Assembly (NCBI RefSeq): GCF_031846245.1
Contig: NZ_JAVRIC010000019.1
Coordinates: forward strand, 22,331-86,330
Length of the DNA stretch: 64,000 bases
Direction: 5' to 3'
From: Banduia mediterranea
GTDB taxonomy: Bacteria > Pseudomonadota > Gammaproteobacteria > Nevskiales > Nevskiaceae
This document shows, piece by piece, positions 1 through 10,600 of this stretch (its first letter is position 1; each line of letters begins with the position of its first letter). Below the pieces are notes generated by a model. It had not been told where the DNA came from and ran no database searches. It was given only the letters and a program-made list of their open reading frames with translations. The position numbers and the translations under genes were made by a program.

Positions 1-2062
1 CCTCGCCCATGCCGCCGCCCTGATTGTTGCTGAGGCCGGAGCCGTCGTTGACCAAGCGGTTGCTGACGTAGTGGAAGAACTCGTGAGAGATCACCAGATT
101 GTCGAGCGTGCCGTCCTCGTCGATGGCGGGGTCGCGCACCAGGCTCATGCTCACGGTCTCGCCGGCCGCCAGCGCGTCCTTGATCTTCTGGCCATCGGCC
201 TTGGAGATCATGATCGCCGGCAGGATGTAGAGCGGATCGGTGGAGATACCACCGATGTTGATCGGCAGATCAGCGTTGCCCATGGTGATCGGCGCGCCGT
301 CGCCGCTATTGACCACGACCATGGCGGTCGCGCCGGACAGCGTGGCGAACTGTTCCTTGGTGGTGAAGCTGCAGTTTCCGCGGTCGATCAGCGCGATCTT
401 GCCCAGCAGCGACAACTGCGGCGGCGCTGGCACCGTGGTGCCGGTAATCGGCACGTCCACGCCGAGGCAGCCGTCGGTGGCATCGGCCGCCAGGTCGTTG
501 GCGAGTTCGACTTCACCGCCGACATCAAAGGTGTTCGGCCCGAACGACGCGCCGGTGAACTTGATGTCCGGCAGTTGAGCCGCCAGCGAGTCCGGCGCGG
601 TCACCGCCACGGTGCCGGCGATCGGGCCGTCGAACAGGTACATCTGCATGCGCGGCGAGCTGCCGTCGGCCGGCGTCAGCATGTTGGCGTTGTTGCGGCC
701 GGAATTGTCCTGGCCCTCGGCCTCGACCGGATCGCCATCGGCGCCTCCACGACCGTAGTTGTCGGTCTGCGCGTTGCCCGAGGCCTCATCGAAACCATAC
801 TGGTAAAACAGATCGTGCAGCCAGTTGTTGACGTAGAACAGGTTGACGATCGCCGCCTGCTGAACGTCGTCACCGGACGGGTCCTCGTCGGCACCGATCG
901 GATAGTCGAACATGCCATCCGAGGTGGTCATGCCGAGCACATCACTGCCCGCGTTGTAGCCGTCCGGCGCGGCCAGGTCCAGATAAGCCAGCGTATTGTT
1001 GCCCTCGGTGGTGGTGGCACCTTCGGGCAGCCAGGGATCGACACCCTCGGGCAGCGTGCTGCTCAGAACCACGTTCTGCTGCGGTGCACTGACACGCGGC
1101 AGGACGTCGCCCGGCTTCGCCGGGGTCGGCAGATACTCGTTGCCCAACGGCCCATCGTACGGACGGAAGTCGCCGCCGCTGTCGGCGAAGGCGGTATAGC
1201 TGAAGTCGTTGGCGATGAGATTGTTGCGAAACAGAACAGCGCCGGTGTCGGCTGACACCACATAACCATAGCCGAATTGGCCGCGCCCCTGCGCGTTTTC
1301 GCCAATCACTTCCAGATAGAACGCCGGGACCAGTTCGCCGGCTTTCGCGAACCACACCGGTTTGCTGCGTGGTGCGCGCGTGAGCCGCAGGCCGTCCGCC
1401 AGCGCCGGAATCGAGAACAGGCTGTAATCACCGCGGCTGGCCGTCTGTACCAGCGAGCCCAGTGACAGGCTGCTGCCGAGATCGCGCACCGCGCTGGCGA
1501 TGGCGTGCGCAGCGTCCAGAGAGCCGCGCTTCGTCGCCACGGCATCGATATCGACATCCGGTGCGAAGTATCCGGAGGTGGCCACCGGCCGCCCCTCTCG
1601 ATCCATCATCACGCTGATACGGCGGTTGAACACCTCGGTGCCGGCGATGCGCTGGCGGAAGCGCACGATCACCGGGCCAGTGCCGCGATCGCTGGTGTCA
1701 ATCAGCTCCGCCGCGTCGATGTTGTCGCGGCTGAGTCCCAGCAGGGAAGCCTGTCGATACAGCAGCGCACGAGCACGGGATTCCGGCAAAGCGGTTGCCC
1801 TGAGCGGGCCGACCGCGACCGGTGCGGCACCCAGCGGCGCCCACAGGAACGACGGCGTGCCCAGCTGGGCATCGATTTCACTGCGATAACCGCCACGATT
1901 GCGCACGCCGAGCAGCGCGCGCTGAAGGCGCTGTGCGCTTGCGGCAGGCGCGGACGCGCCGATCAAGGAAGCGTCATAGTTCGGCAGTGCCGCGCTGGCG
2001 ATGGCCGCGTGCGACGCGGCAGCACACAAGCCGGCGGACAGCAGCAAAGTCCTGAAGTGCAT
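1..2062 (-). CDS. Secreted M36 (fungalysin-type) zinc metallopeptidase, 3' end cut off by the window
   Basis: Reading the minus strand from the ATG at 2062 gives 687 codons in one uninterrupted frame up to the window edge. The N-terminus (MHFRTLLLSAGLCAAASHAA) is a signal peptide. A pro-region follows, then a protease-associated (PA) domain at about residues 500-620 containing IDRGNCSF. The zinc motif HEFFH lies at residues 660-664, followed by SNRL as in fungalysins. The last complete codons read GGGMGE, so Glu687 sits where M36 enzymes carry their third zinc ligand. The family cleaves extracellular protein and is made as a zymogen whose pro-part inhibits the enzyme. A GGGGAT Shine-Dalgarno-like stretch precedes the start. 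The C-terminal part of the catalytic domain lies outside the window. Confidence 0.9.
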   Translation of the reverse strand, partial: MHFRTLLLSAGLCAAASHAAIASAALPNYDASLIGASAPAASAQRLQRALLGVRNRGGYRSEIDAQLGTPSFLWAPLGAAPVAVGPLRATALPESRARALLYRQASLLGLSRDNIDAAELIDTSDRGTGPVIVRFRQRIAGTEVFNRRISVMMDREGRPVATSGYFAPDVDIDAVATKRGSLDAAHAIASAVRDLGSSLSLGSLVQTASRGDYSLFSIPALADGLRLTRAPRSKPVWFAKAGELVPAFYLEVIGENAQGRGQFGYGYVVSADTGAVLFRNNLIANDFSYTAFADSGGDFRPYDGPLGNEYLPTPAKPGDVLPRVSAPQQNVVLSSTLPEGVDPWLPEGATTTEGNNTLAYLDLAAPDGYNAGSDVLGMTTSDGMFDYPIGADEDPSGDDVQQAAIVNLFYVNNWLHDLFYQYGFDEASGNAQTDNYGRGGADGDPVEAEGQDNSGRNNANMLTPADGSSPRMQMYLFDGPIAGTVAVTAPDSLAAQLPDIKFTGASFGPNTFDVGGEVELANDLAADATDGCLGVDVPITGTTVPAPPQLSLLGKIALIDRGNCSFTTKEQFATLSGATAMVVVNSGDGAPITMGNADLPINIGGISTDPLYILPAIMISKADGQKIKDALAAGETVSMSLVRDPAIDEDGTLDNLVISHEFFHYVSNRLVNDGSGLSNNQGGGMGE

Positions 2063-2339
2063 TCGATATCCCCGAAAATGGGTCGAGATGAGAATTAGAG
2101 AGAGTGGTTGCCGAGCCATCAGCTGCGCATGGCTAGAACCAGATAGATTCGTTATTGGCGTTATAGGCATTTTTGGCACCGTCGCACGCCGCGTCGAACG
2201 CGTCGCGACAATTGCCGACACGCCTTGCCTGAAAAGTCCTACAGAACTATCGCATTGCCAGTTCGGGCTCTGCCACTTGCCAAAGGGCTCAACGGCGGCA
2301 ATCATCCCCTGGTCGACCGCCAGCCGAAGCGCCCTGATC

Positions 2340-2720
2340 GTGTCTCCACGCCACGCGACGTCTTTGATGCTGCTGTGCTGTGCGCTCCGGGCCTACGCAG
2401 CGCCCGACGACACCGCAACACAGGCCAACAGTGGCGATGAAGCTCCGGTCGAACTCGAACCCTTGACTGTCTACCGCCGCAAGGACGCCTTTACCGAGTC
2501 GGACCGCAAACTTAGAGAGATGCAGGAATCTCTGCCCGCGCTGGCCACGGAAAACGGCTTGGGCGACGACCGCAGCCTCAGCCAGAAGGTCACGGAGTAT
2601 GTGGTCGGAGGATTCCTGCCTGCCGAGCCCGTGAACCATGCGGACGATACACCCGAGGACCGAGCCCTGACCCAGGCACATGGGCTGCAGGAGCAACAAC
2701 GCGCCGCGCACCGGCCCTAG
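2340..2720 (+). CDS. Small exported protein of unknown function
   Basis: I do not recognise this gene. A GTG start at 2340 gives 126 residues. The N-terminus (MSPRHATSLMLLCCALRAYA) looks like a signal peptide ending at AYA-APDD. The rest is hydrophilic, acidic in places, has no cysteine after the signal, and ends in a Gln/Arg-rich tail. Residues such as VELEPLTVYRRKDAF and QKVTEYVVGGFLPAE look like folded segments. The open frame extends further upstream to 2001, but that part overlaps the divergent protease start and does not look like protein. An ATG at 2367 is the alternative start. It lies 39 bp before the thioesterase-like gene and may be cotranscribed with it. Confidence 0.5.
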   Translation: MSPRHATSLMLLCCALRAYAAPDDTATQANSGDEAPVELEPLTVYRRKDAFTESDRKLREMQESLPALATENGLGDDRSLSQKVTEYVVGGFLPAEPVNHADDTPEDRALTQAHGLQEQQRAAHRP

Positions 2721-2759
2721 CCGGCAGTCCAGGGAACGGTCAGCCGCTGCACGATCCGA

Positions 2760-3338
2760 TTGCCGCTCTACAGCAAAGCGCTTAGCCTTGTGCCCCGCTT
2801 ATCAAATAGGCTGTGCGCAGTGCAAATTGGTGATGTCATCCTGAGCAACCCGACCCTGTTCCGGCGTGTCATGTCGCTGTATCCGCCCTATGTGGGAGCC
2901 GGCATCCGCGTCACTCGCGTCAGCGACAATTTCCGCGAGATCGATGTCGAGTTGCGTCTCGGAAAGCTCAACCGCAATGCCATGGGGACGCACTTCGGCG
3001 GCAGTCTCTACGCAATGACCGATCCATTTTATGCGCTGATGTACATCGCCAACCTGGGCCCGCGCTACAACATCTGGGACTACGGCGCCAAGATCGAATT
3101 CAAGCGGCCCGGCACCGGCATCGTGCACGCGCAGTTCCGCCTCAGCGGCGAGGACATCGATCTGGCCCGTCAGAGCGCTCGTGATGGAACCAAGTATCTG
3201 CCGGTGCACCACATCGACATCTGCGACAGTCACCGCGAACGCGTGGCCGTGGTCGAAAAGCAGATCTACATCCGCAAGAAGCATCTGAAGCCGGCGCCGG
3301 CGCGCGCCACTGCCTCCATCAAAGCGGCCAACGGCTAG
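2760..3338 (+). CDS. DUF4442 hot-dog-fold protein (putative thioesterase)
   Basis: The 192-residue product matches the DUF4442/PaaI-like hot-dog pattern: NPTLFRRVMSLYPPYVGAGI near residue 30, then NRNAMGTHFGGSLYAMTDPF with the typical His-Phe-Gly-Gly, then a YGAKIEFKRPGTG strand. Members are thought to hydrolyse acyl-CoA thioesters, but the substrate is unknown for this branch. The chosen start at 2760 is TTG; GTG codons at 2790 and 2820 are equally possible, since the family consensus begins only around residue 25. No signal peptide is visible, so the protein is probably cytosolic. The acyl-CoA operon on the other strand ends 405 bp downstream. Confidence 0.8.
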   Translation: MPLYSKALSLVPRLSNRLCAVQIGDVILSNPTLFRRVMSLYPPYVGAGIRVTRVSDNFREIDVELRLGKLNRNAMGTHFGGSLYAMTDPFYALMYIANLGPRYNIWDYGAKIEFKRPGTGIVHAQFRLSGEDIDLARQSARDGTKYLPVHHIDICDSHRERVAVVEKQIYIRKKHLKPAPARATASIKAANG

Positions 3339-3418
3339 TGCCCATCATGCGAGCTTAAAACCCTTGCCGCATTCTGGGTCCGGCCAGGGGCATCATTCGC
3401 TCGGATCTGAGGACTCTC

Positions 3419-3703
3419 ATGGGCTCGCGTCCTCGCTTCAACACCAGCCTGTATGCCCGCTGCTCGGCAGCTCGATCATCGGCTCGGCCTGTGCCGCCGG
3501 GCCGGAGCATCCGGAACTCCGGCTACGAAGTCTCGCTGGAGCCGCGAAAACTGTATGAGGTGCTGCCGGACCCGGCCGCCGCCAAGCAGGGCCAGGTCCG
3601 CGTCGTCGACGAATCCGGTGAGGATTACCTTTACCCGGTGACCTTGTTCGTGGATGCGCAACTACCCAACAGCGTAGCCGAACAGGTGGCAAACGCCGCG
3701 TGA
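3419..3703 (+). CDS. Conserved small protein of unknown function
   Basis: The product has 94 residues. From about residue 33 it reads SIRNSGYEVSLEPRKLYEVL followed by a DESGEDYLYP core. I recall this pattern from short uncharacterised bacterial proteins of about 70 residues that begin with a CIRN/CVRN-like strand. The start at 3419 is supported by an AGGA box five bases upstream. It adds an unusual Arg/Ser-rich N-terminal extension of about 30 residues that the short homologues lack. No membrane segment or catalytic motif is visible. The gene is convergent with the acyl-CoA dehydrogenase gene, whose 3' end lies 39 bp away. The function is unknown. Confidence 0.65.
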   Translation: MGSRPRFNTSLYARCSAARSSARPVPPGRSIRNSGYEVSLEPRKLYEVLPDPAAAKQGQVRVVDESGEDYLYPVTLFVDAQLPNSVAEQVANAA

Positions 3704-3742
3704 AGCGGGGAGCTCCCTCCGGGAGAGCGCCTTCGTCTCCGA

Positions 3743-5542
3743 TCAGAACGCGTCGTCCGCCAAGGCCAGCGCGCTGGCGGCGCCGCAGCGGATGGTGCGG
3801 GCCAGGCCGTCGGCCTGGGTCAGCACATGCTCGGCGTAGAAGCGGGCGGTCACCAGCTTGTTCTGCAGGAACGTCGCTTCGGTGCCGGACGCGGCGCTGA
3901 GACCGGCCTGCGCCGCCAGGGCCTCGCGAGCCATCAGCCAGCCGCCGGCGACGACACCGAACAGCTTGAGCAGTGGCACCGCGCCCACCGAGGTGCTGCG
4001 CATGTCTTGCTTGAAGTTCGCCACCACGTAGTCGACGGACGCGCTCAGCGCACTGACAGCCTCCGCCAATGACTGGCCGATGAGCTTGAGCGATTCATCC
4101 GAGGCACCGCTGGCGCTGCTCGCGACTTCGCTCATCTGCACCAGCACCGTGGCGGCGGTAGCGCCGCCGTCGCGCGCGATCTTGCGGCCGATCAGGTCGT
4201 TGGCCTGAATGCCGGTGGTGCCTTCGTAAATAGTGGTGATGCGTGAATCGCGAAAATGCTGGGCGGCGCCAGTTTCCTCGATGTAACCCATGCCGCCGTG
4301 AACCTGCACGCCGAGCGAGGTGATGTCGATGGAGTTCTCGGTGCACCAGCCCTTGACCACCGGAATCATCAGGTCGACGAAAGCCTGTTGCTGCGCGCGC
4401 CTGTCTGCTTCCGGATGCAGGCGCGCAATGTCCATGGCGCTGGCGACGACGCAGGCCAGCGCGCGCATCGCCTCGGTCTGCGAGCGCATCAGCATCAGCA
4501 TGCGGCGCACGTCCGGATGACGGATGATCGGCACCTTGCCGCCGCCACGCACGCCGGCCTCGACGCCCTGCACGCGTTCGCGCGCATAGCTCACGGCACG
4601 CTGGTAGGCGCGCTCGGACAGGCCGATGCCCTCGATGCCGACGCTGTAGCGCGCGGCGTTCATCATGATGAACATGTATTCGAGGCCGCGGTTTTCCTCG
4701 CCGACCAGATAGCCGGTGGCGCCGCCGTTGCCGCCGAAGGCGATCACGCAGGTGGGGCTGGCATGAATGCCGAGCTTGTGCTCGATGGAGACGCAGCGCA
4801 CGTCGTTGCGCTCGCCGGGCGAGCCGTCCTCCTTGACCATGAACTTGGGCACCACGAACAGCGAGATGCCCTTGACGCCCTCGGGCGCATCCGGCGTGCG
4901 CGCCAGGACCAGGTGAATGATGTTGTCGGCGAGATCATGTTCGCCGTAGGTGATGAAGATCTTCTGGCCGTCCAGCTGGTAGCTGCCGTCGGCCTGCGGC
5001 TCGGCGCGCGTGCGCACCGCCGACAGGTCCGAGCCGGCCTGCGGCTCGGTGAGGTTCATGGTGCCGGTCCACTCGCCGCTGACCAGCTTGGGCAGGTAGG
5101 TCGCCTTGAGGGCGTCGCTACCGCGCAGTTCGATCGCCTCGATCGCGCCGCGCGTCAGCATCGGGCACAGCGCGAAGGAGATGTTGGCGCCGTTCCACAT
5201 TTCCTCGGTCAGCGCAGACACCAGGCGCGGCAGATTCTGCCCGCCGTGCTCGGCGGCGCAGGACAGCGAATTCCAGCCGCCTTCGACGAACTGGCTGTAG
5301 GCGCCCTTCCAGCCATCGGCGGTGGCGACCTCGCCTTCGGTCCAGCTCAGGCCCTGCAGGTCGCCGCTGCGGTTGATCGGCGACAGCTCGTTGGCCGCAA
5401 ACTTGGCGGCTTCGTCGAGCACCGCGTCGATCAGGTCCGGTGTGGCGTCCTCGAAACCCGGCAGGGCCGCGAGCTGTTCGAGGTCGATCAGGGATTGCAG
5501 CGCGAAGCGCATGTCCTGCAGGGGGGCTTGATATTCGCTCAT
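3743..5542 (-). CDS. Acyl-CoA dehydrogenase with extended C-terminal domain
   Basis: This 599-residue FAD enzyme would oxidise an acyl-CoA to the trans-2-enoyl-CoA and pass electrons to ETF. It carries the flavin-binding stretch MNLTEPQAGSDLSAVRTRA around residue 165 and the catalytic-base motif IYEGTTGIQA around residue 435. About 130 further residues follow, as in the long acyl-CoA dehydrogenases of the DmdC/acyl-CoA dehydrogenase C-terminal (PF12806) type. It is the last gene of a minus-strand operon; its ATG lies 3 bp after the stop of the 3-hydroxyacyl-CoA dehydrogenase gene. In this context butyryl-CoA is a reasonable substrate, but that is inferred from the neighbours, not from active-site residues. 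Confidence 0.93.
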   Translation of the reverse strand: MSEYQAPLQDMRFALQSLIDLEQLAALPGFEDATPDLIDAVLDEAAKFAANELSPINRSGDLQGLSWTEGEVATADGWKGAYSQFVEGGWNSLSCAAEHGGQNLPRLVSALTEEMWNGANISFALCPMLTRGAIEAIELRGSDALKATYLPKLVSGEWTGTMNLTEPQAGSDLSAVRTRAEPQADGSYQLDGQKIFITYGEHDLADNIIHLVLARTPDAPEGVKGISLFVVPKFMVKEDGSPGERNDVRCVSIEHKLGIHASPTCVIAFGGNGGATGYLVGEENRGLEYMFIMMNAARYSVGIEGIGLSERAYQRAVSYARERVQGVEAGVRGGGKVPIIRHPDVRRMLMLMRSQTEAMRALACVVASAMDIARLHPEADRRAQQQAFVDLMIPVVKGWCTENSIDITSLGVQVHGGMGYIEETGAAQHFRDSRITTIYEGTTGIQANDLIGRKIARDGGATAATVLVQMSEVASSASGASDESLKLIGQSLAEAVSALSASVDYVVANFKQDMRSTSVGAVPLLKLFGVVAGGWLMAREALAAQAGLSAASGTEATFLQNKLVTARFYAEHVLTQADGLARTIRCGAASALALADDAF

Positions 5543-5545
5543 CGC

Positions 5546-6400
5546 TCAGACGCCATAGTCGTAGAAGCCGCGACCGCTCTTGCGCCCATGGTAGCCGGCG
5601 GCGACCATCTCCCGCAGCAGCGGCGCCGGCCGGTACTTCGGATCGCCGAAGTCTTCCTGGAACACTTCCATCACCGACAGCAGGGTATCCAGGCCGACCA
5701 GATCGGCCAGCGCCAGCGGCCCGATCGGGTGATTGCAGCCGAGCTTCATGCCCTCGTCGATATCCTGCGCGGTGGCGACGCCTTCGGCCAGTGTGAAGAT
5801 CGCCTCGTTGATCATCGGGCAGAGAATCCGGTTGACGGCGAATCCGGCGCTGTTGCGCACGGTGATCGGCGTCTTGCCGAGCTTCTCCGCAAACGCCATG
5901 GCGGTGGCGTGCGTGGCGTCGCTGGTCTGCAGGCCGCGGATGATTTCCAGCAGCGCCATCACCGGCACCGGATTGAAGAAGTGCATGCCAATGTAGCGCT
6001 CGGGATGCGAGATCGTGGCGGCGAGCTGGGTGATGGAGATCGACGACGTGTTGGTCGCCAGCACCGTGTTGGCGGAGACGATGCCGTCGAGTTGCTTGAG
6101 GATGCGCAGTTTGATGTCGAGATTCTCGGTGGCGGCCTCGATCACCAGTTGCGCCTCGGCCACGGCGGCATAGTCGGTCGTGCCCTGAATGCGCCCGAGA
6201 ATCGCGGCCTGCTCGGCTTCGCTGATCTTTTCCTTCTTGATCAGCCGGACGAGGCTGGAGCTGATGGTGGCGACGCCCTTGTCCACGGCGGCGTCGTTGA
6301 TGTCCACCATCGCCACTTCGAGTCCGGACATGGCGGCGACCTGGGCGATGCCGTTGCCCATCAGGCCGGCACCGATCACGGCAATTTTTTCCAGCGACAT
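5546..6400 (-). CDS. 3-hydroxybutyryl-CoA dehydrogenase
   Basis: The 284-residue product has the N-terminal NAD-binding motif [18 protein letters not shown] at residues 9-26. It also has the family signature [15 protein letters not shown] around residue 140 and a C-terminal helical domain with [14 protein letters not shown]. The length is typical of the single-function enzyme (about 280 residues) rather than the fused FadB type. It oxidises (S)-3-hydroxyacyl-CoA to 3-ketoacyl-CoA. The gene is 10 bp downstream of the thiolase gene and 3 bp upstream of the acyl-CoA dehydrogenase gene, so the three are almost certainly cotranscribed. No enoyl-CoA hydratase gene is present to supply its substrate; that must be encoded elsewhere. 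Confidence 0.95.
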   Translation of the reverse strand: MSLEKIAVIGAGLMGNGIAQVAAMSGLEVAMVDINDAAVDKGVATISSSLVRLIKKEKISEAEQAAILGRIQGTTDYAAVAEAQLVIEAATENLDIKLRILKQLDGIVSANTVLATNTSSISITQLAATISHPERYIGMHFFNPVPVMALLEIIRGLQTSDATHATAMAFAEKLGKTPITVRNSAGFAVNRILCPMINEAIFTLAEGVATAQDIDEGMKLGCNHPIGPLALADLVGLDTLLSVMEVFQEDFGDPKYRPAPLLREMVAAGYHGRKSGRGFYDYGV

Positions 6401-6410
6401 GGGCGGCTCC

Positions 6411-7595
6411 TCAGACGCGCTCGAAGATCGCGGCGATACCCTGGCCGCCGCCGATGCACATCGTCGCCAGCGCGTAGCGGCCGCCGCTGCGGTGCAGCTC
6501 GTGGATCGCCTTGGTGGAGATGATCGCGCCGGTGGCGCCGACCGGATGGCCCAGTGACACGCCGGAACCGTTGGGGTTGACCTTGGCCGGGTCGAAGTTC
6601 AGTTCCTTGGCCACGGCGCAGGCCTGGGCGGCGAAGGCCTCGTTGGATTCGATCACGTCCATCTGCTCGACGCTGAGGCCGGCGCGCTCCATCACGCGGC
6701 GCGTGGCCGGCACCGGGCCGATGCCCATGTAGGCCGGGTCTACACCGGCGTGGGCGTAGGCCACCAGCCGCGCCAGCGGCTTGAGGCCGAGCTTTTCGGC
6801 GCGCTTGCCTTCGACCAGGACCACGGCAGCGGCGCCATCGTTGATGCCGGAGGCATTGCCGGCGGTGACCTGCCCGTCCTTCTTGAATACCGGCTTCATC
6901 TTGGCGAGCTGCTCGGCGGTGACGCCAGCACGGACGTTCTCGTCGACCTCGAACACCACGGTGCCCTTGCGGGTCTTGATTTCGACCGGAACGATCTGGC
7001 TCTTGAAGCGGCCTTCCTCGATGGCACGCGCGGCGCGCGTCTGGCTCTCCACGGCGAGTGCATCCATCATCTCGCGGGTGATGCCGTAGCGCTCGGCCAC
7101 GTTCTCGGCGGTCACGCCCATGTGCATGCCCTGGAACGGATCGTGGAGGATGCCGAGCATGTAGTCCTGCACCACCGAATCGCCCATGCGCGCGCCCCAG
7201 CGGGCGCCCGGCATCAGGTAGGCGCCGCGGCTCATGGCCTCGGCGCCGGCACCGATGGCGATGTCGCAATCGCCAAGCAGAATGTTCTGCGCCGCCGAGA
7301 CGATGGCCTGCAGGCCCGAACCGCAAAGACGGTTGACATTGAAGGCCGGCGCCTCCTTGGGCATGCCCGCTTTGATCGCCGCAACACGGCTGAGATAGGC
7401 GTCACGTGGCTCGGTCGGGATGACATTGCCCATGACCAGATGTTCGACCGAATCGGCGGCGAGTCCGGCGCGTTCGATCGCGGCGCTGACGGCGGTGGTC
7501 GCGAGCGTGCTCAGCGGCACGTCCTTGAGGCTACCGCCGAAGGAACCGACGGCGGTGCGGGCGGCACCGACGATGAAGACTTCTCTTTGGGACAT
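6411..7595 (-). CDS. Acetyl-CoA acetyltransferase (thiolase)
   Basis: The 394-residue protein is a complete thiolase II. The nucleophilic cysteine lies in [11 protein letters not shown] near residue 89, the histidine in [11 protein letters not shown] near residue 349, and the second cysteine in [11 protein letters not shown] near residue 380. It cleaves acetoacetyl-CoA to two acetyl-CoA, or runs in reverse. It sits between the mutase gene (93 bp upstream) and the dehydrogenase gene (10 bp downstream), which fits the last step of butyryl-CoA oxidation. Degradative and biosynthetic thiolases cannot be separated by eye, so I give no gene symbol. Confidence 0.95.
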   Translation of the reverse strand: MSQREVFIVGAARTAVGSFGGSLKDVPLSTLATTAVSAAIERAGLAADSVEHLVMGNVIPTEPRDAYLSRVAAIKAGMPKEAPAFNVNRLCGSGLQAIVSAAQNILLGDCDIAIGAGAEAMSRGAYLMPGARWGARMGDSVVQDYMLGILHDPFQGMHMGVTAENVAERYGITREMMDALAVESQTRAARAIEEGRFKSQIVPVEIKTRKGTVVFEVDENVRAGVTAEQLAKMKPVFKKDGQVTAGNASGINDGAAAVVLVEGKRAEKLGLKPLARLVAYAHAGVDPAYMGIGPVPATRRVMERAGLSVEQMDVIESNEAFAAQACAVAKELNFDPAKVNPNGSGVSLGHPVGATGAIISTKAIHELHRSGGRYALATMCIGGGQGIAAIFERV

Positions 7596-7688
7596 GACTC
7601 GAACCTGGTTGTTGAATTGAACGGGACGGGCCGACCTGCGCTGCGAGCCGAATCGCGAGCGGCGGGCGCACCGACCTACATATACCGA

Positions 7689-10600
7689 CTACATATTACG
7701 ACGATAACGCCCGCCGACTTCGAACAGGGCCTGGGTGATCTGGCCGAGCGAACACACACGCACCGCGTCCATCAGCACCTCGAAGGTGTTGCCGTCCTCG
7801 ATCACGCACTGACGCAACCGGTCCAGCAAGGGCCCGCTGCGATCGGCATTGCGCGCCTGGAAGTCGTTCAAACGCTGGAGCTGACTCTGCTTCTCGGCAT
7901 CGCTGGAACGCGCCAGCTCGATTTCTTCCATGACACCGTCGTCATTCGGGTTACGGAAGGTGTTGACGCCGATGATCGGCAGCGAACCGTCGTGCTTCTT
8001 GTGCTCGTAGAACAGCGATTCCTCCTGAATCTTGCCGCGCTGATAACCGGTTTCCATGGCGCCGAGCACACCGCCGCGATTGGCGATGGCCTCGAATTCC
8101 TGGAGCACGGCCTCCTCGACGAGGTCGGTCAGTTCGTCGATGATGAAACTGCCCTGGATCGGATTTTCGTTCCTGGCCAGGCCCCATTCGCGGTTGATGA
8201 TCAGCTGGATCGCCATCGCGCGGCGCACCGATTCCTCGGTGGGCGTGGTGATGGCCTCGTCGTAGGCGTTGGTATGCAGGCTGTTGCAGTTGTCATAAAT
8301 CGCGCATAGCGCCTGCAAGGTGGTGCGGATGTCGTTGAACGACATTTCCTGGGCATGCAGCGAACGGCCCGAGGTCTGCACGTGGTACTTGAGCTTTTGC
8401 GAACGCTCGTTGGCGCCGTACTTGTCGCGCATCGCCACCGCCCAGATGCGGCGCGCCACGCGACCGATCACCGAGTATTCCGGGTCCATGCCGTTGCTGA
8501 AGAAGAACGACAGATTGGGCGCGAAATCGTCGATGTTCATGCCGCGCGCCAGATAGGACTCCACGTAGGTGAAGCCGTTGGCGAGCGTGAACGCGAGCTG
8601 GCTGATCGGGTTGGCCCCGGCCTCGGCGATGTGGTAGCCGGAAATCGACACCGAATAGAAATTGCGGACCTTGTTGCTGACGAAGAACTCCTGGATGTCA
8701 CCCATCATCTTCAACGCGAATTCGGTGCTGAAGATGCAGGTGTTCTGGCCCTGATCCTCTTTCAGAATGTCAGCCTGCACCGTGCCACGCACCGTGGACA
8801 AGGCCAGCGTGCGCAGCGACTGATACTCCTCGGCGCTGGGCTCGCGGTTCTCGCGGGCCTTGAACTGGTCGACCTGCTGGTCGATCGCAGTGTTCATGAA
8901 CAGCGCCAGGATCATCGGTGCCGGGCCGTTGATGGTCATCGACACCGAGGTCGTCGGCGCGCACAGGTCGAAGCCCGAGTAGAGGATCTTCATGTCCTCC
9001 AGGGTGCAGATCGAGACGCCGGAATTGCCGACCTTGCCGTAGATGTCCGGCCGTTCGCCCGGGTCCCAGCCGTACAGTGTGACCGAGTCGAAGGCGGTCG
9101 ACAGCCGGTGCGCCGGCATGCCTTCGGAGAGATGCTTGAAGCGCTTGTTGGTGCGGATCGCGTCGCCTTCGCCGGCGAACATGCGCGTCGGGTCCTCGCC
9201 CTCGCGCTTGAACGCGAACACGCCGCCGGTATACGGAAACTCGCCCGGCAGGTTTTCCTTCATCAGGAAGCGCAGGGTCTCTCCGTCGTCCTCGAAGCGC
9301 GGCAACGAGACCTTGGGAATGCGCGAGCCGGACAGGGACTGGCTCGCGAGTTGGGTGCGGATCTCCTTGTCACGCACCTTCACCACGAACTCGTCCCTGG
9401 CGTAGTGCTCCACGGTCTGCGGCCATTGCCCGAGCAGCTTGGTCGCGGCCGGCAGCAGCTCGCCGTCCTTGTCGGAGATCAGTTCGTCCAGGCCGCTCAC
9501 CGGCTGGCCGGCGGCCTCCAGCAAGGCCTTGGCGGTGCGCAGCGACTGGCGCTCGCGCGCCACGCGCGCCTGCTGGCCGACCAGCTTGTGATAGTCACGC
9601 ACGGTGTTGGCGACTTCCGCGAGATAGCGCGTGCGGTCCGCCGGAATGATCGCGCGATTGTCGGACGAGGCCTTGCCCTCGATCAGCGGCAGTTTGCCCG
9701 GCGAGGTTTCCAGGCCGCGCTCACGCAGCCGTGCCATGATCGCCTGATACAGCGCGGTCAGGCCGTCGTCGTTGAAGCGCGAGGCCATGGTGCCGAACAC
9801 CGGCATCGTGTCCGGCGCCTGCATGAACAGCTCGCGGTTGCGCTGGTATTGCTTGCGCACGTCGCGCAGCGCGTCGGCGGCGCCCTTGCGATCGAACTTG
9901 TTGATCGCCACGAAGTCGGCGAAGTCGAGCATGTCGATCTTCTCCAACTGCGAGGCGGCGCCGAATTCCGGCGTCATCACGTACAGCGACAGGTCCACGT
10001 ACGGCACGATCGCGGCGTCGCCCTGGCCGATGCCGGAGGTCTCGACCACGATCAGATCGAAGCCCGACAACTTGCAGGCGGCGATCACGTGCGGCAGCGC
10101 CTCGGACAGCTCCGAGCCGGTGTCGCGCGTCGCCAGCGAGCGCATGTAGACGTTTTCGGTGTCGATCGCGTTCATGCGGATGCGGTCGCCCAGCAGCGCA
10201 CCGCCAGTGCGCTTGCGCGACGGGTCGATCGACACGATCGCGATCTTGAGTTTGTCGTCCTGGTCCAGACGCATGCGCAGCACCAGTTCGTCGGTCAGCG
10301 AGGACTTGCCGGCGCCACCGGTACCGGTGATGCCCAGGGTCGGCGTGTCGATCTGCTTGGCCGCGGCCTGAATCGCCTCGCGCGTCGCGGCGCTGTAGCG
10401 GCCGTTCTCGATGGCGCTGAGGGTGCGTGCCAGCGCGCGGCGGTCTCCGGAGCGCAGGGCCTCGATGGCCTCGCCTTCGTCGGGCGCGAATGCGGCCGCG
10501 TCGAAGTCGCAGTTGGCCAGCACGTCGTTGATCATGCCCTGCAGCCCCAGCGAGGCGCCGTCGTGCGGGGAATAGATGCGGGTCACGCCGTAGTCGTGCA

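Noticed and set aside
2001..2339. Extension of the small exported protein upstream to 2001
   Set aside because: It overlaps the start of the M36 gene on the other strand and lacks protein-like composition; the GTG at 2340 gives a proper signal peptide.
4256..6523. 755-codon open frame on the plus strand opposite the dehydrogenases
   Set aside because: Same reason: mirror of two intact enzymes with all motifs on the minus strand, and low-complexity His/Asp/Arg/Gly composition.
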